64,000 nt of DNA from Euphorbia lathyris (lineage: Eukaryota; Streptophyta; Magnoliopsida; Malpighiales; Euphorbiaceae), in contig NC_088913.1 of the NCBI RefSeq assembly GCF_963576675.1, positions 87,109,001-87,173,000 on the forward strand, in the 5' to 3' direction. Shown here piece after piece: positions 42,626 to 52,921 of this stretch. The position numbers and the translations under genes were made by a program. The notes below the pieces were generated by a model. The model was given only the letters and a program-made list of their open reading frames with translations, was not told the DNA's origin and did no database searches. Numbering within the stretch: position 1 is the stretch's first letter; every line of letters starts with the position of its first letter.

Positions 42626-42955
42626 ACAATGAAAGAAAATGAAGAACAAATTGATTGAATGTTTTGATGGGATAATACATGATGAAAATAAAAGAATTCA
42701 TCACCTTAAGCTGATTCAATTGGATATATTGGGTTATTGTAACCTAATAAATAATTGAATTTGAATATATTTGTGATCATGAAATTTCATCAATCAAAAT
42801 GATTATCATCAAGATGAATTTGTATCTGATTCTTATTGGGTTTTGTTTTATGTAATTGAAGTTTTTTAATGCAAAGGCTAAATGTATACATGTAACATAT
42901 TGAATTGATGAAGTCTCTTCATGCACAACATTAAAAAATATTGATTGCAATAATT
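42626..42955. other. AT-rich intergenic
   Basis: No structure recognised. Confidence 0.5.
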
Positions 42956-42967
42956 TATAGCATAATA

Positions 42968-43090
42968 TTTTTTTTAAGTTGTACGCAATACACTTATATT
43001 AAACAAAGGAAGATTACATTAAAGAGAAAGGAAAACCCTCAACACACCCCACCCCATGTGATTCGAACCCATGACCTTTAGGGTCATAGA
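42968..43090 (-). mobile_element. Short SINE-like insertion with 12-bp TSD
   Basis: TATAGCATAATA flanks both sides (42956-42967 and 43091-43102). On minus the insert contains GGGTTCGAATCA, an RNA polymerase III B box, within a tRNA-like GGTCATGGGTTCGAATCAC context, and ends in eight As. The A box is missing, so it is 5'-truncated or derived. Confidence 0.75.
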
Positions 43091-43102
43091 TATAGCATAA
43101 TA

Positions 43103-43589
43103 AATTGATGTTGCTTCCATTTCAACATAGATTGTAATTTTTGTGTGTTGTAGATACAATGTTGAATTAGAATTGTAGTTTAATTAAAGCGAGAAAAATA
43201 TTTATACAATATAAGCTCATTTAGACTATTGTAAACTACTTTAAGAAAAATAAGTAACCAATTATATTATTTACAATGAAAACTCCATATTATATTGTTT
43301 TAATGCAGGAATTTATAAAGTTTATGAAGCGAAATGTTGTATGAAGCAAATGTTGTATGAAGCGAAATGTTGTTTGAATCATTATACTCCATTTTTAAAA
43401 TAAAATAAAATATTAACTACTTTTTTAATGAAAAATATTAACTACTTATTGCTTTACTTTATAATCTAACTGATAAAAATATTATTTTCAATACAATTAC
43501 TATACATACATATATTAAATTTGTCGTTAACTATTTTTTTAAGAACCAAAAATTAGACAAATTTTTTTTTTTTTGTAAATTTAACTTAT
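43103..43589. other. AT-rich intergenic with a small tandem repeat
   Basis: ATGAAGCGAAATGTTGT repeats three times at about 43324-43372. Otherwise unremarkable. Confidence 0.55.
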
Positions 43590-44247
43590 TTTAAAACAAA
43601 CCCGGCGCAAGAAGACGAATCTGGCAAACCTGGCTCCTGCTAAAAACAGAAGACATGATTGGCCTGCAGTTCTGAAAGCTGACCAAGCAATGACGAAATG
43701 AGACCGTTTCCCCACAACGGCTATGTCGGAATTCAAATCATTGGCACCCCAAAGATTGCTATAAAAAGGCCAATTCATCACTTGTATCATACAAGATCGA
43801 TATACAGACAAGCAAATCTTCACTAAGTCAAAGATCCAAAATAGAAGCTGTCTGAAAAGAAAAAAAGCAAGCTCTTACACCAAACTCCAATCATTGTGTA
43901 AAAGTCTAGAGTGATTTTATTCATCTAAAGTGTTCTTCATTTAGTGAGAACAATTCTTGTATCATTTGTAAAAGGTTAGAAGAGTGAAGCTGAGTACTCG
44001 GTTATAGTACTCAGTGGTAGAGAGAAGCTGAATACTCGGTTATAGTATTCAGTGGTAGATAGGATTGAGTAGACGAATAGAGGATGGTACTCTTCCATAC
44101 TTAGTTGCTATTGTAAAAGGTTTGTGCTCTACCTTTAAAGAGCTCAGTAGATGATTGAAAAAGCTCGGAGGGATTTTGGGGAGTGGACGTATGCGGAGAG
44201 GCTGAACTAGGATAAGTCTGCTGAGTAACTTCTAACCCTTTCTCTTG

Positions 44248-44322
<75 letters not shown>

Positions 44323-44600
44323 GCTTGCTTAAAATTACTCAGTAAATAATTTGTACAAGCTGAAGCTGAGTAATCTGAGTGCTGAGTTGGAAACTGACGT
44401 AAGTGTTACTTCCCAACTCACAACTAAAACAGCTCTAGTCAGCATCTGATTAAAGCTGTCTCACACCACACTCAGCCTTGCTGACCGGAAACTAAGTTAA
44501 GTTATCAAACATTCAATTAAGTCAGCATTATTAAGAAAAAAAGTTATATTAGTTCCTAACCCCCCTGGAACTAATCCTATCACGTTACACGGGACCAACA
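43590..44600 (+). repeat. Truncated LTR related to the Sirevirus-like copia LTR
   Basis: Shares the order GCAAGAAGACGAA, CTATAAAAAGGCC (TATA box near 43760), TTTGTGCTCTACCTTTAAAG, GAGCTCAGT, GGAGGGATTTTGGGGA, GTTATATTAGTTCCTAACC and end GGGACCAACA with the LTRs of the element at 45922-57685, but is diverged and lacks the TGTTGAAAC start. Interrupted by (TA)n(TG)n at 44248-44321. Confidence 0.75.
44248..44321. repeat. (TA)n(TG)n microsatellite
   Basis: About 11 TA units followed by a long pure TG run. Confidence 0.95.
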
Positions 44601-44621
44601 GCAAAAAGTCAATAGGCTAAC

Positions 44622-45921
44622 TTGTTACAGGAAGGGACTGCAATAGGCTTAATGTCACAGTCTCCTTGTGATGTTGAAGGAGGAGAATATAAGGATATGT
44701 TTGAAAGAGGAATGAGTCAATTTATACAAAAGGAAATGCAAAGGTACTTCGCCAAAGGGAAGATGGAAGGAGATTTTACTGCATTTGCCAATGAATGTAG
44801 TGGTAATGATCGTTTTCTTGCTCTTACTTCTGCCATTAAATTGTTGACTATTGATAATATGTGGATCATTGATTCTGGAGCCAGTACACACATATGTCAT
44901 GAAATGTCATTTTTCATTTCACTATGTAAAATTGATCATCCTAGGGTGGTGTTCCTGCCTGATGGATCCAAACAAGTTATTACTCATGTTGGATCAGTGC
45001 TGGTTACTCCAAAATTGTTGTTGAAGAATGTCCTGTTTGTTCCAACTTTCAAATACAACTTAATGTCTGTTGGGAGGCTGCTTATGGATAATGAGGTGAG
45101 CATTCAATTTTCTATTACACATTGTGTATTACAGGACCTGGCCTCTAAGGCAGAGATTGCTCGAGGAGCATTGATGGATGGTTTGTATCAATTGCAACAA
45201 ATGAAGGTTAGCATAGCCACGGCATCACTTTCATCTTGTTCTACAGTTCATAGTTCATCTATTGCGTTATCTGGTATGATATCTCCTGATATGCTTTGGC
45301 ACATTAGATTAGGTCATGTCTCTTCGCATAAGTTGTTGCACATGCCTGATCTGAATTGTAAAGTTGATGATGTAGTATGTGAAGTGTGTCACAAAGCTAA
45401 ACAACATAGAATTAGTTTTGGTTTTAGTGCCATTAAAACTACCAGAATTTTTGAGTTAATTCACACTGATGTATAGGGTCCCTAAAGACAAGTTTCTTTA
45501 TCAGGAGCACAGTATATGCTTACAGTAGTTGATGATTTTTCCATAATTACATGGACCTATTTGTTCTAGACAAAAGATCAGGTAGCAACTTTGTTAAGCA
45601 ATTTTATCAATATGGCACATACACAGTTTGAGGCAAAAATTAAAGTTCTTCGAACAGATAATGGAACAGAGTTCATTAGCGCTAAAACATAAGATATTTT
45701 GCACAATTTTGGCATCATACATCAGAAAACATGCAGTTACACACCACAGAAAAATGGTGTTGTTGAACGAAGACATAGATTTTTAGCTGAAACTGCAAGA
45801 GCATTGTTATTCCAAGCTAATCTTTCCAATAAGTTTTGGGGAGAGGCCATGCTACATGCCACTTTTCTAATCAATTTGTTGCCTACTAAGGTACTTATTG
45901 GCAGAGTCCACATGAAGTATT
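44622..45921 (+). pseudogene. Copia protease, GAG-pre-integrase and integrase (old element)
   Basis: An open block to 45476 gives a gag C-terminal tail, the protease motif MWIIDSGASTHIC (Asp-Ser-Gly), and LWHIRLGHVSSHKLLHMP with a downstream CEVCHKAK (GAG-pre-integrase zinc-binding part). Integrase follows with TAG and TAA stops near 45474-45486, then MLTVVDDFS, VLRTDNGTEF and TPQKNGVVERRHR, the DDE positions of copia integrase. Stops and shifts between 45474 and 45700 make it non-functional. It continues at 57691. Confidence 0.85.
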
Positions 45922-47329
45922 TGTTGAAACACCTTTCCATAAGATTTTGATTTGACAAAATCATCCATGATTAAGAGGCAATTAAATTTAGATGCTTTGA
46001 TTTAATTTTACTAATATGTTGGTTAAATATTGAGTGCAAAAATATATAAAGTAAAGACAGGACAAAAGTCAGCCCAAGTGAAGCTGAGTAGAATGGAACT
46101 CAGTATGACAGAATGGAAGCTGAGTGAAGTATAATTAGGAAGCAAAATGAAGCTGACTAAAGTTGAAGACTTCTTCAGGAGCGGTTAAACAAAACGGAGC
46201 TGACCTAGAAGGAACTCAGCATGAACGTTGAATACTCGAAGAGAACAAACGAAGCTGAGTGACAGTCAGGACAACATGAAGGATCCGTTCACTAAAAGAC
46301 AAAGTCTGCCAATCTTCTGCACCAATAATTGGAACCTTGAAGACACCTAAAAGACTAATTCCAAGAGTCATGGGACGTTGGATTATTGGAAAAAGACAAC
46401 TGGCACAAACAGACAAACCAGACGCAAGAAGACAAACCTGACGCCTGAAGAAAACAGAGAAAGGGAATGGCGGTGCAGTATGAAGCTTTCCAGAAATTTT
46501 TCCCCAAAAGAGCCGTTTTGATGTTAACGGTTAAGACATTTCAAAACGATCAAATCTACAGATTTCCTTCTATAAAAGGACAATCAAAAAACTTGGATAT
46601 ATACACTGAAGCATCAAAAGAAAAATACAAAAGAGAAAGTCTCAAAAGCACTCAAATACAAAAAGGATCTTACACCAACTTTTCTATTCTATGTGTAAAT
46701 GCTAGATTGATTTGTAATCATCTAAAGTGTTCTTTAGTTCAAAAAGAACAAGTCTGTGATCAATAGGAATATTGAGAGTGTAAAGCTGAGTGCTTGGTTG
46801 TGAGCATTTCAGTGGTAGAAGAAATCTAGGTGCTGGGTTGTAGCACTTAGTAGGAGTTGAGTAGACGAATAGAGGAAGGTACTCTTGCATATTCAACTGA
46901 TTTGTAATTGGTTTGTGCTCTACCTTTAAAGAGCTCAGTATTGGATTCAAAAAGCCCGGAGGACTCTGGGGACTGGACGTAGGCAGAGAGGCCGAACCAG
47001 GATAAGTGATACTGAGTAATCTCTAAACTCTCTCTTATAATTGCATGTGTTGTTTGCTTTATTTACTCAGCATATAAATTGCCTAAGCTGATCTTGAGTA
47101 AGTAAGTGGTGCTGAGTTAGAAGCTGACCTCCAAGAGTGTCAATTCCTAACTCTCAAGAAAACAACTTTGGTCAACATCTGACTAAAGCTGTCCTGAGAT
47201 ATATCTCACCAAGCTGACCAAAGGCTAAGTTAATAAACTCTCAAAATAACTTCCAGTCAGCTTAATTAAAACGCAAAAAAGTTATATTAGTTCCTAACCC
47301 CCCTTGGAACTAATTACCAGGGACCAACA
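45922..47329 (+). repeat. Sirevirus-like copia, 5' LTR
   Basis: 1408 bp. A TATA box CTATAAAAGG near 46570 marks the likely promoter. Rich in CTGAGT/ACTCAG words. Differs from the 3' LTR by a handful of substitutions and a small indel near the CTTTATTTACTCAGC region. Confidence 0.93.
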
Positions 47330-47346
47330 AGTGGTATCAGAGCCTA
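47330..47346 (+). promoter_or_regulatory. Primer-binding site, Sirevirus-like copia
   Basis: GTGGTATCAGAGCC directly after the LTR matches the 3' end complement of initiator tRNA-Met. Confidence 0.85.
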
Positions 47347-47391
47347 ATCTCACTACTCAAAGATTTAACAATCTTGAGCTGATCCCTGAAA

Positions 47392-49185
47392 ATGGGTGAG
47401 AACAGCACTCATTTCCTTCCTGGAAACCAAACAACACGGATACTCCCTGAGGGATTATCAATCACTAGACCTCCCCTATTCTTTGGATCAAGTTATACAT
47501 TCTGGAAGAATAGGATGAAGAACTTTATTCAAGCCACAAACATGAGTGCATGGCTTGCAATTGTTCAAGGTCCACATGTGCCATATAAAACTGTTAACAA
47601 TGAGAAAATTGTTAAAAGTGAGGCTGAGTGGACAGAGGATGACCTCAGAAAATTACAAAATAATGCTTCGGCTATAAATATGCTTCACTATGCATTAGAT
47701 GCTGCAGAATACAATAAGATTTCAGGTTGTGAGTCAGCACAGGAGATTTGGAAGAAGCTTGAAGTAACCTATGAAGGCACAAGCAAAGTTAAGGAGACGA
47801 AAGTCAATCAACATATGAGACTCTACGAGCTGTTTGAGATGAAGGAGAATGAAGACATCTCAGAAATGAACGCAAGGTTCACAAACATTATAAATGAGCT
47901 AAAAAGGCTTGGAAAGAACTTCACTGAAGAAGAACAGGTGAAGAAAATTCTGAGAAGTCTGCCCAAGAGCTGGCAAGCAAAGAAAACAGCCGTAGAAGAA
48001 GCCCAAGACTTTACTACCTACAAATATGATGAGCTGATTGGATCCCTGCTGACCCATGAAATCTCTATGAAAAACTTTGAAGCCAAAGAGAAAGAAAAAT
48101 CAGAAGATAAGAAACAAAAATCCCTTGTCATGAAAGCTGACTCAACTGAAGCGGAGTCAACTGATGATGAGGAACTGGCCATGTTCACCAGAAAGATGAA
48201 AAAGCTGTTCAGGAGAAATGATAGAAACGGCAAAAGATCATTTAGAAGAAATGATAAGTACAAAGCTGAGTCAAGTGACAAGTACAAGAAGGACAGCTCG
48301 AAGTCTGTCACGTGTTTTGAGTGTCATCAAACCGGGCACATCAAGTCAAGCTGTCCCAACCTCAAGAAAGAGAAGAAGGGAAGCAAAAAGGCTATGGTAG
48401 CCACATGGAGTGACAGTGATGAGTCAACATCATCTGAAGCTGAGCAAAATGAAACAGCCAACATATGTTTTATGGCAGATGATGGAGCTGACCAATCCCA
48501 ATCTGAGCATGCTGACCTTTCTGATCAAACTGACCAGGAGAATCACAACAATGAGGTAACATCCTTACTTTTGCTTAGAAACGAAATGGTAAATGCCCTG
48601 AGTGACTTATATACACTAACTAAGAAGTGTAACAAAAAGATTAAGGCACTCAGCAGGCGCTGTGATGAGATTGAAGAGGTCAAGCTGAGTGACCTCCGAT
48701 ATCTTCTCCAGGACAACTCTGACTTGCATACCAACATGAAAATCTTACATAAGTTTGTCACGGAGGTTCAATCTGAGTCAAAGAAACTTAGAAATGATAT
48801 CACAACGTTACAGAGTCAAGAGAAGGGCTCAAAAAGAAATAAAGCCCATACTGAGTACGCAAATACTAGTCAGCATAAGCAAGTTACTCAATATGAGTGT
48901 TGTGGAAAAAGGGGACACACAAAGGATGTGTGTTGGCATAACAAGCGGACTGTCCAATGTGACTTCTGCGGAAGAAAAGGGCATACCACAAAAGTATGCT
49001 GGCATGCCCAACACAATAGTGCTGACTATACTCAGTTCAACCCACAAAGGGTACCTTTTTGTGATTTTTGTGGTAAGCCAGGCCACACCATAAAAGTATG
49101 TCGTCACAAGCTAAAATATGATTTTGCACCTATTTATACTAACAAGAAAGGACCCAAAAGAAATTGGGTACCTAAAAATGAATAG
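47392..49185 (+). CDS. Gag of the Sirevirus-like copia element
   Basis: 597 residues from the ATG at 47392, 46 bp after the PBS. Residues ~30-230 form the copia gag core (FWKNRMKNFIQ, WKKLEVTYEG, RLYELFEMKENE, KKILRSLPKSW). A Lys-rich stretch precedes a CCHC knuckle CFECHQTGHIKSSC near 305. An acidic, partly coiled segment follows. Near the C-terminus three more zinc-knuckle-like units occur (CCGKRGHTKDVC, CDFCGRKGHTTKVC, CDFCGKPGHTIKVC), the last two with an extra His after the final Cys. Gag forms the particle and binds RNA. It ends at a TAG with a second TAG a few codons on; pol is in another frame. This is the only intact ORF of the element and could still be translated. Confidence 0.9.
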   Translation: MGENSTHFLPGNQTTRILPEGLSITRPPLFFGSSYTFWKNRMKNFIQATNMSAWLAIVQGPHVPYKTVNNEKIVKSEAEWTEDDLRKLQNNASAINMLHYALDAAEYNKISGCESAQEIWKKLEVTYEGTSKVKETKVNQHMRLYELFEMKENEDISEMNARFTNIINELKRLGKNFTEEEQVKKILRSLPKSWQAKKTAVEEAQDFTTYKYDELIGSLLTHEISMKNFEAKEKEKSEDKKQKSLVMKADSTEAESTDDEELAMFTRKMKKLFRRNDRNGKRSFRRNDKYKAESSDKYKKDSSKSVTCFECHQTGHIKSSCPNLKKEKKGSKKAMVATWSDSDESTSSEAEQNETANICFMADDGADQSQSEHADLSDQTDQENHNNEVTSLLLLRNEMVNALSDLYTLTKKCNKKIKALSRRCDEIEEVKLSDLRYLLQDNSDLHTNMKILHKFVTEVQSESKKLRNDITTLQSQEKGSKRNKAHTEYANTSQHKQVTQYECCGKRGHTKDVCWHNKRTVQCDFCGRKGHTTKVCWHAQHNSADYTQFNPQRVPFCDFCGKPGHTIKVCRHKLKYDFAPIYTNKKGPKRNWVPKNE

Positions 49186-49203
49186 TTTAAACTGTAGGTC
49201 AGC

Positions 49204-50150
49204 TTGACATGCGTGGAGAAGTCAAAACTATGGTATATAGACAGCGCATGCTCAAGGCATATGACAGGTGATGAAACTCAGTTCATCACACTAGAGCTTA
49301 AACGAGGTGGAAGTGTAAGCTTTGGAGACAACAAGAAGGGTAAGATAGTCGGCTCAGGTACTATTGGAGGTAACCCAACTATTGAGTCTGTCTCCTTAGT
49401 TAAAGGTCTCAAATACAATCTGCTGAGTGTAGCTCAGCTTTGCAAGAGCGGCAGAAAGGTTGTATTTGATGATACTAAGTGTCAAATACTCGAGGGAAAT
49501 ACAAATGAACTGATTTTAACTGCCCCTCGTGTAGAAAATGTATATATGTTAAACTTAGAAAAATAGTTTCCTAAAAACATATGCTTAGTGTCTAAAGAGG
49601 ACAACTCCTGGCTATGGCATAGAAGACTTGGGCATGTCAGCATGGACCTTCTTGCCAAATTAGCTAGAAAGCAATTAGTTGAGGGATTACCCAAATTAAA
49701 GTTTGAAAAAGATCAACTGTGTAAAGCTTGTCAGCAAGGAAAACAAACTAAAAAGTCATTTCATAGCAAAAATATTGTCTCAACCAAAAGACCATTGGAA
49801 TTACTACACTTGGATCTTTTCGGACCTATCCAGCCACTCAGCTTGGGAGGTAAGAAATTCTCCTTGGTTGTTGTAGATGATTTCTCTCGGTACACTTGGA
49901 TCATCTTGCTGAGCAGCAAGGATGAAACTTTTGAGATGTTTACCACACTGATTAAAAAGCTTGAAAATGACAAAGACCTAAGAGTAGCTCACATTAGAAG
50001 TGATAATGGTGGAGAATTCAAAAACCAACAGTTTGATGAATTCTGTGAAACCTGTGGTATTGACCACAACTTCTCTGCTCCTAGAACACCTTAACAAAAT
50101 GGGGTCGTTGAAAGGAAAAATAGAACCATTGTCGAAATAGCTAGGACAAT
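49204..50150 (+). pseudogene. Protease and integrase of the Sirevirus-like element
   Basis: WYIDSACSRHMTG (protease; Asp-Ser-Ala instead of Asp-Ser-Gly) and GKIVGSGTIG lie in 49204-49566. A TAG at 49564-49566 interrupts before WLWHRRLGHVSMDLL and CKACQQGK (zinc part), HLDLFGPI, VVDDFSRYTW, HIRSDNGGEF (integrase Asp residues). A CAA-to-TAA change at 50092-50094 breaks the TPQQNGVVER motif with the catalytic Glu. Downstream frames continue to 50442 (KYFWGEAVHTTCYILN, AFGCKCF). Confidence 0.88.
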
Positions 50151-52315
50151 GCTGAGTGAAAATAGGCTTCCAAAGTACTTCTGGGGTGAAGCTGTTCACA
50201 CGACATGCTACATACTGAATAGGGCTCTAGTTAGACCTATACTCAAGAAAACCCCATATGAGCTTTGGAAAGGACGAAAGCCCAATATTGGATACTTTCG
50301 TGCCTTTGGGTGTAAATGTTTTATACTCAATACAAAAGACAACCTTGCTAAATTTGATGCTAAAGCTGACGAGGCGATCTTTTTAGGGTACTCAACAAAC
50401 AGTAAAGCATATAGAGTATTAATAAAAGAACTCAGGTTGTAGAAGAGTCTGTACATGTTGACTTCGATGAAACTGACCCTACAGGTAAGTCAGCTCAGCC
50501 TGAAGAAGATGAACCAGGCTCAGCTTCTGCTGATCAACCAGAAGCCTCTGTGTCATCTATACAGGAACTGACTCAAGGTAAGCAAGAAATTGAAATATCA
50601 TTTGCTGACCAATCTATTCCTGTAGAGATTGTAGAAACACCTCTTCCAAACGACTCAACACTACCTAAAGAAATAAAGATCCCAAGAGGACATACAGAAC
50701 AAGCCATTCTTGATGCCGCCAACAACAAATTAATGACCAGAGATCAACTTAGAAAATACCTCAGCAATGTTGCATTCGTCTCAATACATGAGCCAAAGAA
50801 CTTTGCTGATGCTGAGCAAGATGAATATTGGATCAATGCTATGCAAGAAGAGCTTGACCAATTCACCAGAAATGAGGTATGGGATTTAGTACCTAAACCT
50901 AGGAATCAAAAGCCCATAGGAACCAAATGGGTTTTTAGAAATAAGCTAGATGAGCATGGAAATGTGATTAGAAACAAAGCTCGACTTGTAGCCCAAGGCT
51001 ATAGTCAGCAAGAGGGTATAGACTATGGAGAAACGTTTGCTCCTGTTGCTAGATTAGAAGCTATACGTATATTGTGTGCCTATGCCAGTTACATGAATTT
51101 TAAACTATACCAAATGGATGTAAAAAGTGCGTTTCTTAATGGCTTTATAAACGAAGAGGTATATGTTAATCAACCTCCTGGATTTGAAGATCCAAAATTT
51201 CCAAATCATGTTTATAAACTCAAAAAGGCCCTGTACGACCTAAAGCAAGCTCCACGACCTTGGTATGAGAGGTTGACCAACTTCCTGCTGACCAGGAACT
51301 ACGTCAGGGGAAAAGCTGACACAACCCTGTTTATTAAGAAAAAGGGTAAACATACCCTACTTGCACAGATATATGTTGATGATATAATTTTTGGTGCTAA
51401 TGACGAATCCTTGTGCAAAGAATTTAGCCAACAGATGCAAACTGAGTTCGAAATGTCCATGATGGGTGAACTCAACTTCTTCCTTGGACTTCAAATCAAG
51501 CAAGGTAAGAATGGCATCTTTATAAGTCAGTCTAAGTACACCAAGGAAATGTTAAAGAAATTCAAGATGGTAGATTGTAAGCCAATATCAACTCCCATGG
51601 GTACTGATACTGTCCTATGCAAGGATGAAAAGAGTAAGTAGTTGATAGTAAACTCTATCGAGGTATGATAGGTTCCTTACTCTATGTCACTGCTAGTAGA
51701 CCAGATATTCAATACTCAGTATGCTATTGTGCTAGATATCAAGCTGACCCCAGGGAATCTCATCTAACTGCTGTAAAAAGAATTTTTAGATACGTGCAAA
51801 GCTCAATTGATGCAGGTCTATGGTATCCAACCTCAAATGATTTCACACTCATTGGATATACTGATGCTGACTATGGATGAGATAAGCTAGAACGAAAAAG
51901 TACTTCGGGAGGATGTCACTTCCTCGGAAGCTGTCTAGTATCTTGGTTCAGCAAGAAGCAATCATCCGTAGCTCTGTCTAAAACTGAAGCTGAGTACGTG
52001 GCTGCTGGAAGCTGTGTTGCACAAGTCCTATGGATAAAGCAACAGCTTGAGGATTACGAAGTCAAAACAAAGACAATAGAGATCAAATGCGACAGCAAAA
52101 GTGCCATTGATCTATCTAAAAATCCATTCCAACACAGCAGGATGAAGCATGTTAGAATAAGGCATCACTTCATCAGAGACCACGTACTAAAAGATGAGAT
52201 CAAGCTGACCTACGTGCCAACAAATGATCAGCTTGCAGATATCTTCACAAAGCCCTTGGCACGAGAACAATTCAACACACTAAGGGAAGCAATTGGTATG
52301 TCAAATCCACTCTAA
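50149..52315 (+). pseudogene. RT and RNase H of the Sirevirus-like element
   Basis: 50550-51641 holds the [56 protein letters not shown] and the catalytic YVDDIIFG. A 1-bp loss near 51640 shifts the frame before GSLLYVTASRPDI. RNase H continues in 51665-51880 and 51998-52315 (TDADYG, KTEAEYVAAG, CDSKSAIDL, LADIFTKPL) across a TGA at 51878-51880. These are the expected copia C-terminal domains, close to full length. Confidence 0.9.
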
Positions 52316-52921
52316 CTAAATCTGTATTGAATAATTGTCATATGAGTGGAACTTTGAATAATTGTGCAAATGCCATGTTGAGTAAAATATCTACTCCTTA
52401 CTAAGCTTGAAAATGAAAAAGCCACCCTATGCTGAATTGACATATATATTGAGTGATGATAATGAGTAGGCATAAAAGCTGAGTAAACATCCTATGCTGA
52501 GTAGATAAACATATTGAGTAATCACTCTATGCTGAGTAAATACACATGCTGAGTGAGTAACGTATGTTGAGTAAATTAGTGATAGAGAAATTATCTTCAC
52601 AAAAGTTAGGCAATCAATATCGTGGATGCTTCGAATTCTAGCAAAACCTAGTAAAAACCCACTCGCGCAAAGAGAACCTACACGTGTAACCTCTGGCACC
52701 TCGGGAAGACGCACATTAATGGCAAATCCCATGCGCCGAAGATGTCATAATTGACAGAATTTTTGTCGGTTGAACGTCCCTAGGTAAAAACGGCTAGTTA
52801 ATGATTAAGGACCGCCGTAAATTTATATAAAAAGTGGAAGAATCCCCACTCTTCATTCCTTATGCCTGTAATCTTCTGAAATCAAACTTCTTTCTCTCTA
52901 AGAACTTCAAAACCTTCAAAA
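52316..52921 (+). other. Spacer between pol and the extra ORF
   Basis: 52430-52580 contains about nine TGAGTA/CTGAGT words at irregular short spacing. A TATA-like TTTATATAAAAAG near 52820-52832 lies about 90 bp before the extra ORF and could start a separate transcript. Confidence 0.5.

Noticed and set aside
47018..47329. Possible host gene promoter in the copia LTR
   Set aside because: Explained by the LTR's own TATA box and PBS layout.
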